Shown here: piece by piece, positions 5,964-6,581 of the stretch | How the letters are laid out: each line of letters begins with the position of its first letter | How positions within the stretch are numbered: the stretch's first letter is position 1 | Assembly: GCA_003535395.1 (NCBI GenBank) | Contig: DOHE01000131.1 | Coordinates: 1 to 6,581 of the forward strand | Source of the DNA: Clostridiales bacterium | GTDB lineage: Bacteria; Bacillota; Clostridia; UBA8921 | Direction: 5' to 3' | Length of the DNA stretch: 6,581 bases | The notes under the pieces: generated by a model | What the model was told of the DNA's origin: nothing | Databases searched by the model: none | The model's input: the letters and a program-made list of their open reading frames with translations, nothing else | Program-made: the position numbers and the translations under genes

Positions 5964-6581
5964 ATGGCGTCTGACAGGAAGCTGCCCATCCTGCAGGGAT
6001 CCCTGCAGGACGGGCGGAAAAACCCGCCGGCAGAAGCGGAAACAGCTGAAATCCCCATGGCGCTGGCGCTTGAAGCGGAAGCTGCGACGGCTGAAATTCC
6101 CATGGCGCTGGCGGTGGAAGCTGCGACGGCTGAAATTCCCATGGCGCTGGCGGTGGAGGAAGCCAGGGCCGGCGTTTCCCACATGGACGGCGGGCCTTTC
6201 GGCGCCGTCATTCTTAAGGAAGGCCGGGTCATCGCCCATGCCCACAACGAAGTCATCAAAAACAGCGATCCGACCGCACACGCGGAGATGCAGGCCATCC
6301 GGAGGGCTGCCGCCGCGCTTGGGCGGTTCGATTTGTCCGACTGTGAGATCGTTTCCACCTGCGAACCCTGTCCCATGTGCCTTTCTGCCATCTACTGGGC
6401 CCGGATCCGCCGGATGGTCTACGGTTGCACCCGGGAGGATGCTGCGGCGCTGGGATTTGACGACCAGCGGCTCTATGAAGTCCTGGAGGGCGGAGGGGCA
6501 GGCAGCCCGGCCACAGGCGGCCTGCCCGGCGATGCAGCCAGCCCGGCCACAGGCGACCTGCCCGGCGATGCAGCCAGCCCG
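5964..6581 (+). CDS. guaD: Guanine deaminase-like cytidine deaminase-fold enzyme with repeat insertions (3' partial)
   Basis: An open frame of 206 codons running off the right edge. The core strongly resembles Bacillus-type guanine deaminase, a cytosolic zinc enzyme that converts guanine to xanthine and ammonia: GGPFGAV (76-82), DPTAHAEMQAIR with zinc His106 and catalytic Glu108, CEPCPMCLSAIYWAR with zinc Cys136 and Cys139, then GFDDQRLYEVL. Other deaminases of the fold (TadA, CMP deaminases) are less likely because of the AIYWAR and GFDD blocks. AAGGGAG (5949-5955), eight bases before the ATG, supports this start, so the N-terminal repeats are translated. The family core normally reaches GGPFG at about residue 23-25; here there are roughly 50 extra residues made of a duplicated helix. 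After YEVL, where the swapped C-terminal segment is expected, a 12-residue Gly/Ala/Pro repeat begins. The gene follows URO-D by 34 bases in the same operon. Activity depends on an unseen C-terminus. Confidence 0.88.
   Translation, partial: MASDRKLPILQGSLQDGRKNPPAEAETAEIPMALALEAEAATAEIPMALAVEAATAEIPMALAVEEARAGVSHMDGGPFGAVILKEGRVIAHAHNEVIKNSDPTAHAEMQAIRRAAAALGRFDLSDCEIVSTCEPCPMCLSAIYWARIRRMVYGCTREDAAALGFDDQRLYEVLEGGGAGSPATGGLPGDAASPATGDLPGDAASP
6045..6167 (+). repeat. 39-bp in-frame repeat duplicating the first helix of the deaminase
   Basis: Three adjacent units: 6045-6089 (45 bases, carrying a 6-base insertion), 6090-6128 and 6129-6167 (39 bases each). They encode AEIPMALALEAEAAT, AEIPMALAVEAAT and AEIPMALAVEEAR. 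The last copy runs straight into the conserved deaminase core, so it is the native first helix and the others look like added copies. The second and third units are nearly identical at DNA level over their first 29 bases, indicating recent duplication. Each contains CCCATGG, but without its own ribosome binding site. Confidence 0.92.
6504..6581 (+). repeat. 36-bp in-frame repeat in the deaminase C-terminal region (continues beyond window)
   Basis: Two units, 6504-6539 and 6540-6575, differ by a single base and encode SPATGGLPGDAA and SPATGDLPGDAA; a third copy starts at 6576 and reaches the window edge. The repeat follows a Gly-rich stretch (EGGGAG) and is likely a flexible, disordered insert. 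The total copy number is not visible. Confidence 0.92.

Noticed and set aside
4775..6391. 538-codon open frame on the minus strand
   Set aside because: It is antisense to the conserved URO-D-like and guanine deaminase genes and shows no recognisable fold; long antisense frames are common at this GC content.
5964..6581. tadA, tRNA adenosine deaminase
   Set aside because: The zinc motif is shared, but AIYWAR and GFDD after it match the guanine deaminase group better than TadA.

Overview
This is a GC-rich (roughly 58-60%) bacterial window with tightly spaced genes, strong GGGGAGGAG-type ribosome binding sites, one GTG start and a short Bacillus-type guanine deaminase. Together these suggest a high-GC Firmicute, most likely a gut-type Clostridia (Lachnospiraceae or Oscillospiraceae). 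That placement is inferred from gene style and codon choice, not from a marker gene. No rRNA, tRNA, CRISPR array, transposase or phage gene is visible.

Layout. (1) Bases 2-1618: end of a carbohydrate-catabolic operon on the + strand, with the C-terminal part of a TIM-barrel sugar-phosphate isomerase/epimerase followed by a complete Gfo/Idh/MocA NAD(P)-dependent oxidoreductase. (2) Bases 1633-3773: a separately promoted half-size ABC exporter (fused membrane and ATPase domains). Its start is the GTG at 1719, and a perfect 10-bp inverted repeat sits directly after its -10 box like a repressor operator. The protein ends in an Arg/Pro/Gly/Met tail encoded by a 12-bp minisatellite. (3) Bases 3763-3825: a 9-bp tandem array covering the exporter stop codon and most of the gap to the next, convergent gene. 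(4) Bases 3832-4671, minus strand: an AraC-family regulator with a cupin-like sensor domain. (5) Bases 4672-4855: a divergent control region with face-to-face overlapping promoters, a 9-bp inverted repeat plus an extra half-site, and a tandem duplication of a ribosome-binding-site/ATG block. (6) Bases 4856-6581: a two-gene operon of a uroporphyrinogen-decarboxylase-superfamily protein (methyltransferase-like, not a convincing HemE) and a guanine deaminase that runs off the window.

How it may work together. The AraC protein is the natural candidate regulator of the divergent URO-D/guanine deaminase operon: the + promoter has a perfect TATAAT but a poor -35, as is common for activator-dependent promoters. 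The exporter probably answers to a different, unseen repressor through its palindrome. The isomerase/oxidoreductase pair is typical of sugar or cyclitol oxidation pathways, but the substrate cannot be read from the sequence.

The most unusual property is the density of short tandem repeats in the last 3 kb: five arrays with units of 12, 9, about 16, 39 and 36 bp. Three are in frame inside conserved genes and add low-complexity or duplicated-helix segments to the exporter C-terminus and to both sides of the guanine deaminase core. No classical complete defence, secretion or mobile system is present.
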